DNA of 64,000 nt from Aquilaria yunnanensis (lineage: Eukaryota; Streptophyta; Magnoliopsida; Malvales; Thymelaeaceae): positions 42,192,501 to 42,256,500 of the forward strand of contig CM077593.1 of the NCBI GenBank assembly GCA_039654915.1. Reading direction: 5' to 3'. Positions 25,386-38,029 of this stretch are shown here, in pieces. The notes below the pieces were generated by a model. The model ran no database searches, was not told the origin of the DNA, and worked only from the letters and a program-made list of their open reading frames with translations. Position 1 is the stretch's first letter, and every line of letters starts with the position of its first letter. The position numbers and the translations under genes are program-made.

Positions 25386-26645
25386 ATTAAAATTTAAGGT
25401 TTAAGGTTAATGATTAAGAATTAGAGTTAGGGATCAGGGTTTGTTATTCATTCTATTTTTGGATATTTATTACAATTTAATTCTAGTTCTTTGACATCCA
25501 TAATAATCTTCATAATTACTCGTCCTAAATAACCTAGCCTAAAATTACCTAAGATAGAAATTGACATGACTTGTATTTAACTAGAACAAAAAAACCCGAA
25601 CGTAAAATTTTGAGTTTTTGGATTATGTTATAGTTATGTTACGGTTAAAGTTTTATTTAGTATTAAATAAATATATAAACAGTATATATACTTATATAAA
25701 ATTAATATTACTCCATATATCTAGATTATTTGCTTCATTTCTAAATAGTACATAAATTAAGAAAAATGAAAAATTTTTATTTTTTTTAACATATAAAAAA
25801 TAAAATTTCATAAGAAAATTAGCAGTAACATAGAAATATTCAATGGATTATTTCAAATAAAATTTTATTCAAATTTATTTCTCAAAAATTGGCAACCAAT
25901 ATCTACACAATTAGGGTTTAATTTCATTCTATTTGTTAGGTTTTGGTTACTATTTTATAGTTTAATTTAGAAAAAATATATAATTGGATTTAATTATATT
26001 TTTTTGGCATACAGAAGAGTCTCTATAATTGACCGACCTAAATAACTTGGCGTAAAATTACCTAAGCTCGAAATTGACCTGACTTGTATTAAACTCAAAC
26101 AAAAAACCTGAATGTAGAATATGTATTCATAATAATAATATTAATATAATAATAAGTAAAAATATGTATTCAGTAAAAAGTATAGTTAATTAATAGGTAA
26201 ATATTTAATGATATTTAATTTATTAAATGTAATCATCACATATATAATTAAATTTATTGAAACCAATAAATCATTTCTTTATAGGCCTAAAAAGTATAAT
26301 TATTAACTAATGATATGAATAATGTATATAATTATATAAAATAAATATTAAAATAATTTTTATGATGTTATTAAATTTCAATTAATTTATCTTTTTTAAT
26401 GTTTAAAAAAATTATTAAAAAATTAATAGTATCAGACAAATATTACAATCAATGGATTGAGGTTTAGGTTTATAGATTAAGATAAGGTTTTTAGGGTTAG
26501 GGTTAAGTATAGGAGCAATGGTTTGGGTTTAGGTTTATAGTTTAGATTCACACTTTTAAGTTTTAGGATTATGTTAGAGTTATGTTAGGGTTACATTTTT
26601 ATTTATTTTTATTTTGTACATGACATTAAGGGCTTAGGGTTTAGA
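25386..26645. repeat. AT-rich spacer with a duplicated block and telomere-like patches
   Basis: The satellite fades into GGTTTAGG/GGTTAAGG-like text at 25375-25445, followed by AT-rich DNA. The segment at about 25430-25612 recurs diverged at about 25910-26117; both contain CCTAAATAAC, TAAAATTACCTAAG and GAAATTGAC. A third partial copy lies at 27270-27325. At 26455-26660 there are degenerate TTTAGGG-like words, including TTTTTAGGGTTAGGGTTAAG. No gene is visible. Confidence 0.7.
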
Positions 26646-26654
26646 GTTATGGAT

Positions 26655-26970
26655 TATAGTTAGAGTTTGAAATAAGTGCAGAAAGTAAATAAAGTGAGGC
26701 GCTTAACCATCCATGTAAAAATAAGTAAAGTGCATAAAGTAAATAAATGAAGAAAAGTAAATAAATAAAGAAAGTGGGCCTTTTAGCCATCCAGTTAAAA
26801 AATAAAAGTGCATAAAATAAATAAATGCAGAAAAGTAATTAAATAAAGAAATTGAGGCTTTTAGCCTTCCATTTAAAAAAAAAATAAATTGCATAAAGTA
26901 AGTAAATGTAAACAAAATGACAATAAATAAATACAAAAATAAGGTGGGGCTTTTGGCCATCCACATAAAA
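26655..26970. repeat. 80 bp tandem repeat, four units
   Basis: The marker CTTTTAGCCATCCA (first as CGCTTAACCATCCA) recurs at about 26700, 26780, 26858 and 26950, each followed by an A-rich tract and AAATAAATGCAGAAAAGTAA-like text. Spacing is 78-92 bases. The 87-codon minus frame across it arises from the repetition and shows no protein features. Confidence 0.85.
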
Positions 26971-27529
26971 GTAGGAGGTATAACCTTTCATAAAAAAATA
27001 ACAAGAAAGAAGACAAAAGGAAAAATAAATAAATAAATAAAAACCAAAGTTTATTGTTAGTTCTGGAAAAATAAAAAAAAAAAGTTACTGACTTGTATGA
27101 AGGAATATGAGAAGATGAAGGGTTAAAAGAGAATTATACCGTAAGGGAAAAAAATTCAATTATGATATTAAGGTTTAATGGTATGAGATTGAGGTTAAGT
27201 GATATGATAATTAAGGTTAAGGATTAAAATTTAAGGTTTAACATTAATGATTAGGAATTAGGGTTTGGGATCAAGGTTTATTATTCATTCTATTTTTGGA
27301 TATTTATTACTATTTAATTCTAGTTGTATGAAAATTAGGTTAATATGGTATTATATTGAGGTTTATGTGGCATATGGTTTTATTTGGTATATGATTCAGG
27401 TTAAGTGGCACACAATTGAGGGTTAACTGGTATGAGATTCAGGTGAAATGGTATGAGATTAAGGTTATGCAGGTATGAGATTCAAGTTATGATTTAGGGA
27501 ATAATAGGGTTTTTGCTTAGGAATTAGGA

Positions 27530-27650
27530 TGAGAGTTTAGGGTTTAGGGTTATTGATTACCAATTAGGGATTACTGTTAACGTTACGGTTTAGGAAATAG
27601 GCTTATGGTTAGGGTTTAGGGTTAGGGTTAGGGATTAAGGTTTGTGGTTT
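27530..27650 (+). repeat. Interstitial telomere-like repeat block
   Basis: Contains AGGGTTTAGGGTTATTG at about 27538 and GGTTAGGGTTTAGGGTTAGG at about 27609, close to the plant telomere unit TTTAGGG but mixed with GGGTTA units and substitutions. It is far too degenerate and short to be a chromosome end. Confidence 0.75.
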
Positions 27651-29105
27651 AGGCAATTTGTTCTTATTATGATTTTTTACAATAATCATAATAATAATAA
27701 TTCTAATATCATAATAAGTATTAATATAGAGTCAATATATAGTGTAATTAATTATTAGAATCATATTTAATGATATTAACATTTTTACATGTTCTCATTA
27801 TATATATAATTAAAGATGTTGAAAGAAATAATCATTATTTTTCATTTTTCCCATTTAAAAACGGGTGATGAAGGTATGACCACATGAGTTTACTAAGTCA
27901 ATTCATTTTCACTTAATCTCAATGAGTAAGCAAATTCGTTCTAACTTAAGTTAACCTAATCTAAAATTACAAATTATTTTTTTATATAATTTTCACGAAG
28001 AACCAATTTCATAACTAAGCCAATACTATGTAGGTGTGATAGTCAATTGAAAATACAATTTTTATGTTGTTATTAAATTTGCATGAATATAATTTTTTAT
28101 AATGCGTAAACAAAGACAACTTCTTAACAAATTATTAGTATGATGATAGTTTTACAATCAATGGATTATTTTAACCTAAATACAATGAGCTTTCAAATGA
28201 AATCGGTTCCATGTAGAATAAGATATATACGTAAACTTTACTTGATTTTTTTGGTGAAATGTGTTTTGAAGAATTATAACCAATCAATTTTGCTAAGTTG
28301 ATTAGATGTATTATATGGTCTACAAGGCTAATCGGATTTGAATGAATTAAATCTATCTCGGGACTTGGCTAAATTCACCAATAACAATGTAGTTAAAAAG
28401 ATTAAGTAACTTAAATAATTGGATAACTAATATAAAATTTGATGCAATTCATGACTTAAATAATAATCTAGGGATTAGGGTTAGCGTTTAGAGTTAGGGG
28501 TTTAGGGTTAAGGTTAGGGTGTAGTGTTAGAGATTAAGTCTAATGTTAAGGTTTGGGTTCTTGTAAGATTTTTAAATTTGTTTTTAAAAGTAGAGGGAGA
28601 TAAGTGTAATTGTGGAAAAAATTGTTACAAAAATTAGACTTTAGGGAATAGGTTATTGTAGGATTTTTTTTAAGATTTTTTAAAAACTAGATGGAGATAA
28701 GTGTAATTTTTTAAAACATTATTAAAATAAAAGTAGACATTTGCTTTACTTTCTAAGAATCGCCATTAATCAATTTTCCTTAAGTGATCCACCCACTTAT
28801 ATAGTATATTAAAAAAATTAAATTTTAATGAAATATATCTGTCTCTGGACTTTACTAAGCCCACCAAAACTAATTTACTTATAGATATATTAAGTATTTT
28901 AGCGCCTTAATTATTGAGGTTACAATAATAAAATTATTAAATGGTACATGTAAATATCATTTACCCCTTTGAATTTTCATTATTTATAACAAAATATGTA
29001 ATAGCATCTATTTTAAAGGTGTCCACAAACTTTACGGTTAAAGAAAAGTAAAGTACAATTGGCCCGAAATTGTAAGTACAAATTGTATATATATTTAATT
29101 ACGCC
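27651..29105. other. AT-rich, gene-free stretch with a second telomere-like block
   Basis: No gene or element ends are recognisable. At 28470-28560 there is another TTTAGGG/TTAGGG-like patch (GTTAGGGGTTTAGGGTTAAG). A near-repeat, 'AGATGGAGATAAGTGTAATT', appears at 28590 and 28690. The rest is plain AT-rich DNA up to the more balanced sequence that begins near 29130. Confidence 0.6.
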
Positions 29106-29679
29106 AACTTAATTACACTTATTTTGTTGAAAACGTTGAGCTGGTATTCCAGGAACCTTCGCATCTACGCTCATGTGGCCAGCCTTCTGTGTTCCGTTAG
29201 CCACCTTCGCCTCTCTGCACACACATATTTGAAGGGAAGTCTGTCCATTAACTGCTGCCTCCATTCACGGAGTTCGCTACTTCACTCCTCCTCCATCTAG
29301 GGTCAATGTACGTGTTGCGGCAACTAATGTCCTAGGTTTTCTACTCCTACATGGTTCCACAGCAACGCCATGGTCGACAGATGTTGGCAGCAACGTTAAG
29401 CTTTATGGATGTCCACCAAGTGTTCGTCAGAATGTCTGCCTGAACAAAATAACCACAGTTGTTGACGTTCAGGTTTATTCGTTTACTTGTGTTCACGTTT
29501 CTTTTTTCTTGACATTGTCCTGCTTTACGGTAGCCATCAATTCAATGTTATTACTACTTCATTCACATGACATGGTTCCACCAGTTTTGTTAACGTCCAT
29601 GAAGTTGATATAGGATAACAGTCCCATTCGATGTTCGTGTACCCTAACCATTTGGGATAACTTTTCAGACTTCAATCAA

Positions 29680-32239
29680 ATGGATGTTGATGGACGTTCA
29701 GAAGTATTTACTGATGAGTGTTGTGATTATGATTTTTCCGTCATTGCCGAGAAGATTAACAAACCAGTTCAAGAGTGGCAGTATCATGATGTCAAAGCCA
29801 TTCAGTTTAAAACTGTAAATTATGCTGAAAATTTCTACCATCAGTACGCTTGTTTGATGGGATTTTCTGTGCGTAAAGATGAGCTGAGGATGAGCTCTAA
29901 GTACAAGGTGGCTCAGCGGCGGCGTTGGGTTTGTGCAAGGGAGGGGAAGGCTAGAGTTAGGGAAAATAAAGCTCAACAGGCCGGCAGGGAACGTCGGCGT
30001 GTTTCGCGGTGTGGCTGCAAAGCTGCGTTTCGTGTGCATTATTGTTCTGAAAATAAGAATTATCATGTTCATGAGTTTGAGGTTACCCATAACCATGACC
30101 TTGCATCAGAGTTTGAGTCACATTTCCTACGGTCGAGGAGACTAGTTACTCCTACTGCTAAACATGTTCAGACGGATATGCGAAGGGTCGGAGTCGGTAC
30201 GGCACGGGTGATGGACTATATGGTTGTCACGAACGATGGATATAAACATGTTGAGTTCACAAGAAAGGACTTATACAATTGGGTTGACTCGGATGGCAGG
30301 GTTGGGGAGCTCCCAACAGATTGTGAGAAATCAATTGCCCATCTTACTTCTAGAGCACAATGCGACCCTGACTTCTACTGTAGGTATGCGGTTGATGGGG
30401 AGGATACATTGCGATATCTATTTTGGGCAGATGGGGGAATGCGGCGGGATTATGTAGTATTTGGAGATGTTATTTGCTTTGACGCAACATACAATAGCAA
30501 TGGATATAAGCTACCATATGTTGTCATTCTTGGCGTGAACCACCACTTTATGACAACCATATTCGGTTGTGCCCTTGTGCGTGATGAGTCTGAGGATTGC
30601 TTCAAGTGGTTACTCAGCATGTTTGTTCACTGTATGGGAGGCAAGATGCCAACTGCAGTTATAACAGATGGTGCCCCAGGATTTAAGCTTGTGATTGAGT
30701 CCGAATTACCTGCAGCTCGCCACTGAACATGTTCTTGGCATCTGATGCGCAATTGTAAGACAAATGTAAAAGAATCACCTGCCTTCGCTGGTTTGTTCGC
30801 GCACATGATGCTAAACATAGACGACCCAAACGAACTTGAAGCGAAATGGCATTCAACAATCACAGAGCATGGGCTACAACAAAATCAGTGGGTTAAGGAT
30901 GCTTGGGATAAGCTGGAATATTGGGCTATAGCTCTGTTGAAGAATACGTTCTTCGCTGGGATGACAAGCACGCAACGGGCCGAGGGCATGCACGCTTTCC
31001 AGAAGAGATTCTTATCTTCCCAGTTGAAGCTGTACGACTTTGTTCAGCGTCTTGATGTGGCTCTAGAGAGGCTGCGGGAAGCAGAAGTTCAGCAACACTT
31101 CTATAGTCGACATACAATTCCTCAGGTGGTAACCCATCTTAAGCATCTCGAGAGACATGCAGCCGAGTTGTACACCCCCCGGATATTGGTTCGTATCCGC
31201 CAACAAATTCTTGAAGAGCCCTCTTACTTCGTTGTTGGTGGAGAAAATGTCCATTCCGCAACTCGTGTTTATCAGGTCCATAAATATGCAAGCGAAACGG
31301 CACCCACAGTCGTCAAATTTGATGTTGTTACTGGCGTGTATCACTGCAGTTGCAAGCTACTTAGTTACACAGGTTTGTACCACATACACGTTATCCCACG
31401 TGACTTTATTTGTTACAACTTTGCGCAATGGAGATGAAGTTACTTATCTTACCATTTATGTTTCAGGTCTCCCGTGTTGTCATATCTTTGCTGTCCTTAA
31501 GCTAGAGAATGCAGTAACTATCCCCGACAGCTGTATATTACGAAGGTGGACAAAGGATGCGAAAAAAGATCCATGTTACATTTCTCGTCTAACTCCGGAT
31601 GATGTTGAAGCAGCAATTTTGGTTAAACGCGCACAGTTGGCTGGCATATGTAACAAACTTGCGTTCTTTGATTCTCGGGCATCAGAAGATGGATATTTGG
31701 AAATGAAGGACCAGATAGGTGCCTTGACTGTCAGGGCAGCGGAGTTGTTTGAAGAACACCAAAGTACACTACATGATGACAAGGTTGGACGAGACCAATC
31801 CAGTATCATAAGGGATCCTATACGGGTGACAGGGAAGAAGGCGGATGAATCGAAGAAGATGACGGCTATAAAAAGGAAGCGTTTGAGGAAGAACAATTCA
31901 AAGCCGGAGGCTCCTTCAGTGCCGGGTAAGGCCATTCAGGTTAAAGCTGAACCGTAAACTACAGAAAACAGCTTGGTCAATATTATAACACCTTCACCGC
32001 CTCAACAGACATCCTCATATCCATACCCATCATCATCAAGTTCACCTTTTCAGAGTTATAGTGCTTATTCGAACTCTGCATTCCATGTCTCCCTGAAGGC
32101 ACAGCCAGTAAACCCATCAACATGGGCTTCCTATCCGAACCCTGGTTCTTTTCAATACATGCTGCAGTCTCATATGCTTGGCCAGCCGGGGGATGGGTTA
32201 ACTTCAGGACAGAATGCTGAAAACTACTTTACTGCGTGA
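29680..32239 (+). pseudogene. MULE transposase (FAR1 + MULE + SWIM domains), stops present
   Basis: Encodes the DDE transposase that would bind and cut the element's ends in the nucleus. Exon 1 starts at ATG 29680, just after a likely 5'-leader splice acceptor (CTTTTCAG, 29670). It holds a FAR1-type zinc-binding domain at residues 45-141 (C85, CGC 111-113, HNH 137-139) and the MULE catalytic domain with CFDATY (D268) and ITDGAP (D330). Helical text with TQRAEGMH, the likely Glu region, follows. Exon 1 ends at 31372. A 94-base GT-AG intron, 31373-31466, splits the SWIM zinc finger, whose halves are CSC and CCH. Exon 2 runs from 31467 to TAA 31957, including a basic KRKRLRKN stretch. An in-frame TGA at 30724 interrupts the core just before the conserved C..WH motif. 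After TAA 31957 the same frame stays open to 32239 with a Ser/Pro/Tyr-rich tail, so that stop may be secondary as well. Confidence 0.9.
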
Positions 32240-33280
32240 AGCAAATTGCAGTTCACATGCAAATGTGGGAACTAACATTGCCACACCATTTTGTTACACC
32301 CAAGTTGTCAAAATTGAATAATATAGGGCGATTTTTCAGATTTTAGCAGTCTTTTCTTATGAGTTGATGTATGGGGACATAACTGAAACGAAGGACAAAT
32401 GTGTTAGAACATATACTGTCGTATTAAGATGTAACGCAGATGTGTTATTGGGAAGGATGGTTATCGAATTTTGTACACTGATGTATTATGCCAGCAATGT
32501 CAAGAATTGCCCAACTGTCAGAAGTGCAATGGAGTCCTAAAATCTGGTAAGGGCGAAGATGGACATCCTATTGATGTTCATCGCATTCTTTCCCATGTTA
32601 GTTGTTACAACCCTGTGGAATTGATATTGTAATTGCTGAGAATGTAGCACTTGCAGCTGCTTCTGTAAAACACTTTTAAGTGAATGTATCGCAAAATTGT
32701 GATGGAAATTGCACTTTTATAAGCATTCGATTCTGTAAACAGATTCAGTGGCTGGAAGGTGTATGTGGCATTTGTTTTGTGACTATACTATAGCATTTCA
32801 CAAACAAACCATTGCCGAACTACTACAAATTCGGAACTTCCCATATCTGCAAAGTTTCAATTTTTTCATCACCTGTGTACTGGAAGAGACATTGAAGGTA
32901 ATTTATATTGTAAACAACTGATGTGTACATCAACCATTGAATAACATTTCTATTTTGTATTAAAAACAGTAGTTGTAATGTCACTGAATGTACAAAGCCT
33001 CAGACGTACATACCCTGAAGCAGCAAAAAAAATTGGCCTTGCCAAAAAAATATTGCCAACCTAGGAAACATCAGCCCCTATTTCAATGCAGCTGAGTCCT
33101 GCAACATATGTATTGATCCCTTCTCCAAAATCCACAACTACTGTATAGAACACCCTATATACAAAATAAGTTAGGAAGGGATGATCGGGTCAAAAAAAAA
33201 GAGTGGCCATCCACAGGACTACAATAGACACTACTCTATGCACAAAAAACTTATACGACTGCAGATTAATCTACACAGCT
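32240..33280. other. Intergenic space between convergent MULE genes
   Basis: About 1 kb between the transposase 3' end and the protease 3' end. It has no ORF with recognisable features. It probably contains both 3' untranslated regions. Several short A/T-rich stretches could serve polyadenylation, but none is decisive. Confidence 0.5.
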
Positions 33281-36200
33281 TCATTTCTGGCCACGCTTCC
33301 CTCTGGCCTTTGGTTTCACTGCTACTTCATCAAGGGATAGTATTTGCTTCTTCCTAACATCAACACCCCCACAATCTTTACGTTGCGACTCAAACCAGTT
33401 GCTAGCCGTCGATTGAATACTAGTCTTCACTAAGTTCTCATCGCACAGCAATAGATCTAGTACAAACTGGCATCTGCACTCATGTGTGTCCCACTGGTGA
33501 GTAACAGAAAGACTAGGTTAGTGTAGCACAAATTGGTGATGTAATAAAACTAATGTAAAACTGCAGCTGAAATGGGGACGAACCACTTTCTTGACTCTCA
33601 TCGTAACCTTTGTTGGATGTTCCATGAAATAGCAAACAAACAGTCCACAGTCACAGGAATTTGGTTGCACAGGGAAGTCTTTTGGCTTCACCTTTTGAAA
33701 CTCGCTGAACTTGAATGATTTTGGAGCAACAACTTCGTCCAAGGTCGCACACTAGTATTACAGCATAGGAAGAGGAAAACTTCAGTTTTTTCAGCCAATA
33801 CTATTACGTGGCAGATCCGAATTGACACTTGAAATAGTTACTGTTACGTACCTGTAAATCTATCACGTTAGAATAATACTCAATGGTTTGCCCTTTTCCT
33901 AGCGTGTCCCATACGGAGATTGTCATTAAATTAACATCAACAACCAGCAGAAAGAAATGGGCAGGTTCATGCATGGGAAGGAAGATCTGAACATCAACCA
34001 ATTTATACATCACACCCGCATTTTGTTGATTCCATACGTTTAAGCCAGCAACATACAAATTACATAAATTTGGTTTAAAATTACCTTATCACAGTTGTTG
34101 ATATCATCCATAAGTAGAGTCCTCAACTGCTGATTCGTACGCAAGTTTTGCAGATATTGTGCTGGCCTTGATGCCATAAACTGGAAACAAATTGAACATA
34201 AAATTCCCTCACGGATCAGAGTCAATTTGCCGAGGGCAGCATTTATGCATATTAGTTTCTGCATATAAAAGCACATAACCTAAATTTTTTGCAGATTCAC
34301 TGAATTAAGATGTATCTGTAAAGTGTAAACAAAAAAAGTTCGGTCTCCGACTCATCTAGTTACTGTTATAAAATAAAAGGCCCCCAGTATTCATGATTAT
34401 TGTTATAAGTGGCCTAAAATAGTTTTACAGGTGAAGATGCCAGCAGTCAAGGTAAATTGATGCTGTTATGGTTTTTTTGGAAAACTCTGTTTTCATTTAC
34501 TGAATTGCGGGAATATTATGCTATCAGCATGCATATTTAAGGTAGTTTTCCATATTTTAGTAATAGTGAATGTCAAACTTCTAACACTACAAACTATGAG
34601 ATTACATACATATTTTATAAATGCTGCACTAATCAATACAGCTTATATAAATGGGTGCTCAGAATTTTAAATAGGAAATGGCAAGCAATGGCGTAGTGGC
34701 TCTCATTCTACTTCATAGGTAATTTATTTTGGGTAGCCTCTCATATTAAGTTGCACATCAAATGACTGTATAAAATGGTTTATAGTTTGAAGACAGTCAA
34801 CGAAGACAAAACATAAATTCCATACAATGTAACTACCAAATACAGTCACGGGGGGGAAAAACTTAATAAAGTAAAAGAACACAAGTTGCAAGAAACTTCG
34901 AAGATGGGCAAAAAAGGATGTTTTATTCAAGTTTCTTTTTGCTTGTTACAATTTATTTGCAATGTTTTAAGACAAGCAGTTGTTTTAGTTTTTGTTTTTA
35001 CCCAAATTTGTAAGGTTTTTGTACTTATAAATAACATGTCTTGCAGTGAGACCAAAGAACCCCTCACAGTTACTGTTACAAGACCGACTACTTGGTATAG
35101 AAAATGAAATAGACCCATCTTAGTTATGGTTAAATGATATGATTCTTTTTATCCCGTTTGGACTTATAAATTAATATGCAATTGTTTCAGTTCTTTGGGG
35201 TTTTGGAAAAGTTTATTATTCTATTTGACCAATAATGAGGGCTCTGTCATGCCTTCAAGCTATTCAGCTTATACAACGTTTATCTATGGTTTACATTCAT
35301 GTGTTGTGCCCAAGAAAAGCCAATCATGAGATGATTGTATTTTTGCACATTGAGTCATGATATTTTATTGAGGCATTAATCCAGCAATTATGTTTGTTGT
35401 TTTGTTTCTGTGTAACGTAATAAACATAATTGTAACCCTAGAATAATGATATTCTTAAACGTCCCTAGTCTAGTATTATTGTGGAGCGGGTTACAATAAT
35501 ACATAATGACTAGCATATGTGGAGACTAATATGAGATATGTAGTCTACATATGGGTACAAGTTGGAGAACTTGTGTACTGGACCGACCCACCATGAGAAC
35601 ACTTCATGGATCGTTATATGAGTGTCATAAGTGATTCTCATAGTGATCATGGTATATGTAGTCCTTCGACCTAAGATCATCAAGGTTCCTTACATGTGAG
35701 TCACATACTTTGATACTTTCCTTTGTTGCTCGTAACTGAGTGAACTTGAAGGAGGTCATTGGGTATGTCACATATCATGCGGAGGGATTTGTATGATCAA
35801 GATGGGATTTGTCCCTCCTATGTAACGGGAGTGATATCTTTGGGCCCCTTGATAGAGTGAGACTTAGAAAATGCATGGCCATGCTCCGATGAGTTGATAT
35901 ATGATATCAATGTCATCAGTTTAAGTTCGTCTACTCGGTAATCAAGAAACCAAAGATTGGGCTATACGAGAGTGACACATTCCATGTCTTGTACTTAGTC
36001 TTGATATCTTGGACAAAGGGACAATGGCATATATCGGTGATGATCATAAAGGTTTAGTCAATTCACCGACAATCTTGTCACTTGGGTAGCAATGATGTGT
36101 TGCTAGACACCGCTCATTGCTTATGATCATAAATGTGATTTATGATCATTGCCAACATGGCAAGAGCCTATTGGGTCGCACACATAGAGCTATTTGGATC

Positions 36201-38006
36201 ATTAGAGTGCATGGGCTAATAATTTGGGTTATGGTTTCACTTTAATTTCGTATTAATAATGGGCCAAGGAGTTGAGCCATTATTAAGCCCGAAATTAAAT
36301 CCTAATTGGATTAGGGCTTTGAAACCCATTAGGCCTGGAAGTTGAGTCTCACTATAAATACAACTTTTAAGTGAGAAATTCGCAGGTCTCCTTGCCCTAG
36401 CCTCCCAAAAGGACAGCCGCACTCTTCTCTTGCAATTCCTTGGAGGACGCAAGCTATCACTGCGAGCGCAAGAGAAACGCATCTGCCGGGACGTGGTGGA
36501 AGCGTGGTGATCCCGAGAGGCTTGTGTGGATACCATAGAGAGCCTGAACACGTCAACTGTTCAGGTTTTGTGATTCGACTCTACACTTGAGTGAGAGATC
36601 TCAACCGAAAATTAGGTATGAAATTTCGAACACCCGGTTTACCCCGTTTCACTTGGATCCTGGAGGGTTTCGGTTAAATTCTGCTGCGCTGTTTGGCTCC
36701 TGAAACCCAACAAAAATGAGCGCAACGCATAAAAAAATTTTGAACTGTAAAGGGAAAATGACAATAAAGTTTTTCTTACTTGTAATAATAGGGCACACCC
36801 CCCAAGTTTCTGGACACGTTCTTCGAACACATTCTTGATTGAGCTAACCAGATGATCGAGTGTGAGTGTCGCCCATTGACAGTCGCTCAACATATCCACA
36901 TTATCAACGGCGGAAACCCATTGGTGATGTAGGTATTGTCGTGTCGACGGACATATCACTGTTGCAAGAGCGAACAACACATAACACCTCTTAAACTCTT
37001 CACCATGACTGTCAGCCAACTTCTCAACTATGCCACTGAGGTCAATAACCAAATGTCCGCTTGCTTGCTTGCAATACCGGCTGACCAAGGGGGACTTCTT
37101 CTTTAGATAAAGACGTCCGTCCATAGACAATGAGGGTACGTGTACTCACATCAAAAGACCGGGCAAGCTAGCAAATCAGATCACCTCGCAGCTGGGTTAC
37201 GTTGTTGTCTAACAAACATCCAAGCCCGGTTTCATTGGCCAATTTCCGTTGCTCTGCTTTGAACCCTTTCACATGTTTCGCAAAGTATGAAGGTTGACAC
37301 ACAACATCCCACAGATGAACGACAGGCTCACTAGCTTTCACCCGATCGCGAGCCTCATCCGCAAAACATAACTTTTGCTGGATGTCAAACGGCTTCCAGC
37401 GCTTGTTCATATCAGCCCACTCCTACAGGTAAAAATTTTGATCAATGAAGTACAAAAACTATATATCACACTCAAATTAAGCCGCATAGAGATGAAGCCA
37501 TATAGCACATACCAGTCGAGTCATGGCGCGGTTATTCTCCTCCTGAAATCGTTGTTTCTCACCAGTACTGCATTATGGAAGTTCACATCAGAAGTAAACG
37601 GTGAGAAGGCGAAAAAAAATAACATAACATGGAGAGCATAAAAATACATGAACTTATTATATGCATTCTTCAGGTTTGCTTTCACATTCTCGACATCATC
37701 ACCGCGATGTACTTTCCTACTACCCGACCCCCCTTCATCTGGCACTGTTCCCTACAAAACCAAATAACATATACATACGCACATTACTTTGTAACTGCAT
37801 CACTGATTGAGAAGCAGTGGAACAAGATATCCCCAAAACACACACCTCAAATACATTCTGAAAAATTTTTCAAAGTGCAAGTTGTAGCTAAATATAAAAC
37901 ACAGAACAATATTTTGAAATGACAAAGCATATAACAAGCATTGAACAGACCCACAGAAGAAACAAATATTGCCAACCTTTTGAATGCTGTCCTTGGGATT
38001 CATGAT
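33281..38006 (-). pseudogene. Ulp1-like (C48) cysteine protease gene of the MULE, multi-exon, broken
   Basis: Ulp1 proteases remove SUMO-like modifiers. Exons reconstructed by GT-AG boundaries, 3' part first: 33281-33493 (ends in a basic KPKARGKRGQK tail and TGA), 33584-33751 (QPNSCDCGLF, with the catalytic Gln and Cys), 33852-33986 (PAHFFLLVVDV with the catalytic His, and WDTL with the Asp), and 34085-34180. These four join in one open frame. Upstream lies 36780-37422, a domain usual before Ulp1 in such elements (LWDVVCQP, GDLIC, CYVLFALATVICP, GGCALLLQ). It is disrupted by TAG near 37173 and a frameshift near 37080. Further exon-like pieces lie at 37520-37745, and a candidate start MNPKDSIQK lies near 38006. 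A solo LTR separates the two halves. The C-terminal catalytic triad is intact, but the N-terminal part is broken. Exons between 34200 and 36780 are uncertain. Confidence 0.8.
35302..36712 (+). mobile_element. Solo LTR (1.41 kb, TGTTG...CAACA)
   Basis: Begins TGTTGTGCCC and ends AAACCCAACA, with the short inverted termini TGTTG/CAACA of LTR retrotransposons. It is nearly identical over its whole length to 48539-49948, so insertion was recent relative to the copy at 12815. No primer-binding site or gag follows at 36713; instead, protease exon sequence resumes about 70 bases later. The flanking 5-mers (TCATG left, AAAAT right) do not match. A typical TATA-like and leader arrangement is suggested around 36350 (CTATAAATACAAC). 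It lies in an intron of the Ulp1-like gene. Confidence 0.85.
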
Positions 38007-38029
38007 GGTGAAGGATGTGAACACAGTGA

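Larger units (their letters stand above)
29130..38010. mobile_element. Ulp1-carrying Mutator-like element (MULE), with inserted LTR
   Basis: Two convergent genes, a MULE transposase on plus (29680-32239) and an Ulp1/C48 cysteine protease on minus (33281 to about 38006), form the signature of the Kaonashi/CUMULE type of plant MULE. That group is known to carry Ulp1-like genes and often lacks long terminal inverted repeats. I could not fix the element ends. On the left the composition changes near 29130; on the right the element could stop near 38 kb or reach about 44.6 kb. An LTR inserted at 35302-36712 must be subtracted. Both genes contain stops, so the copy is not autonomous. Confidence 0.75.
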
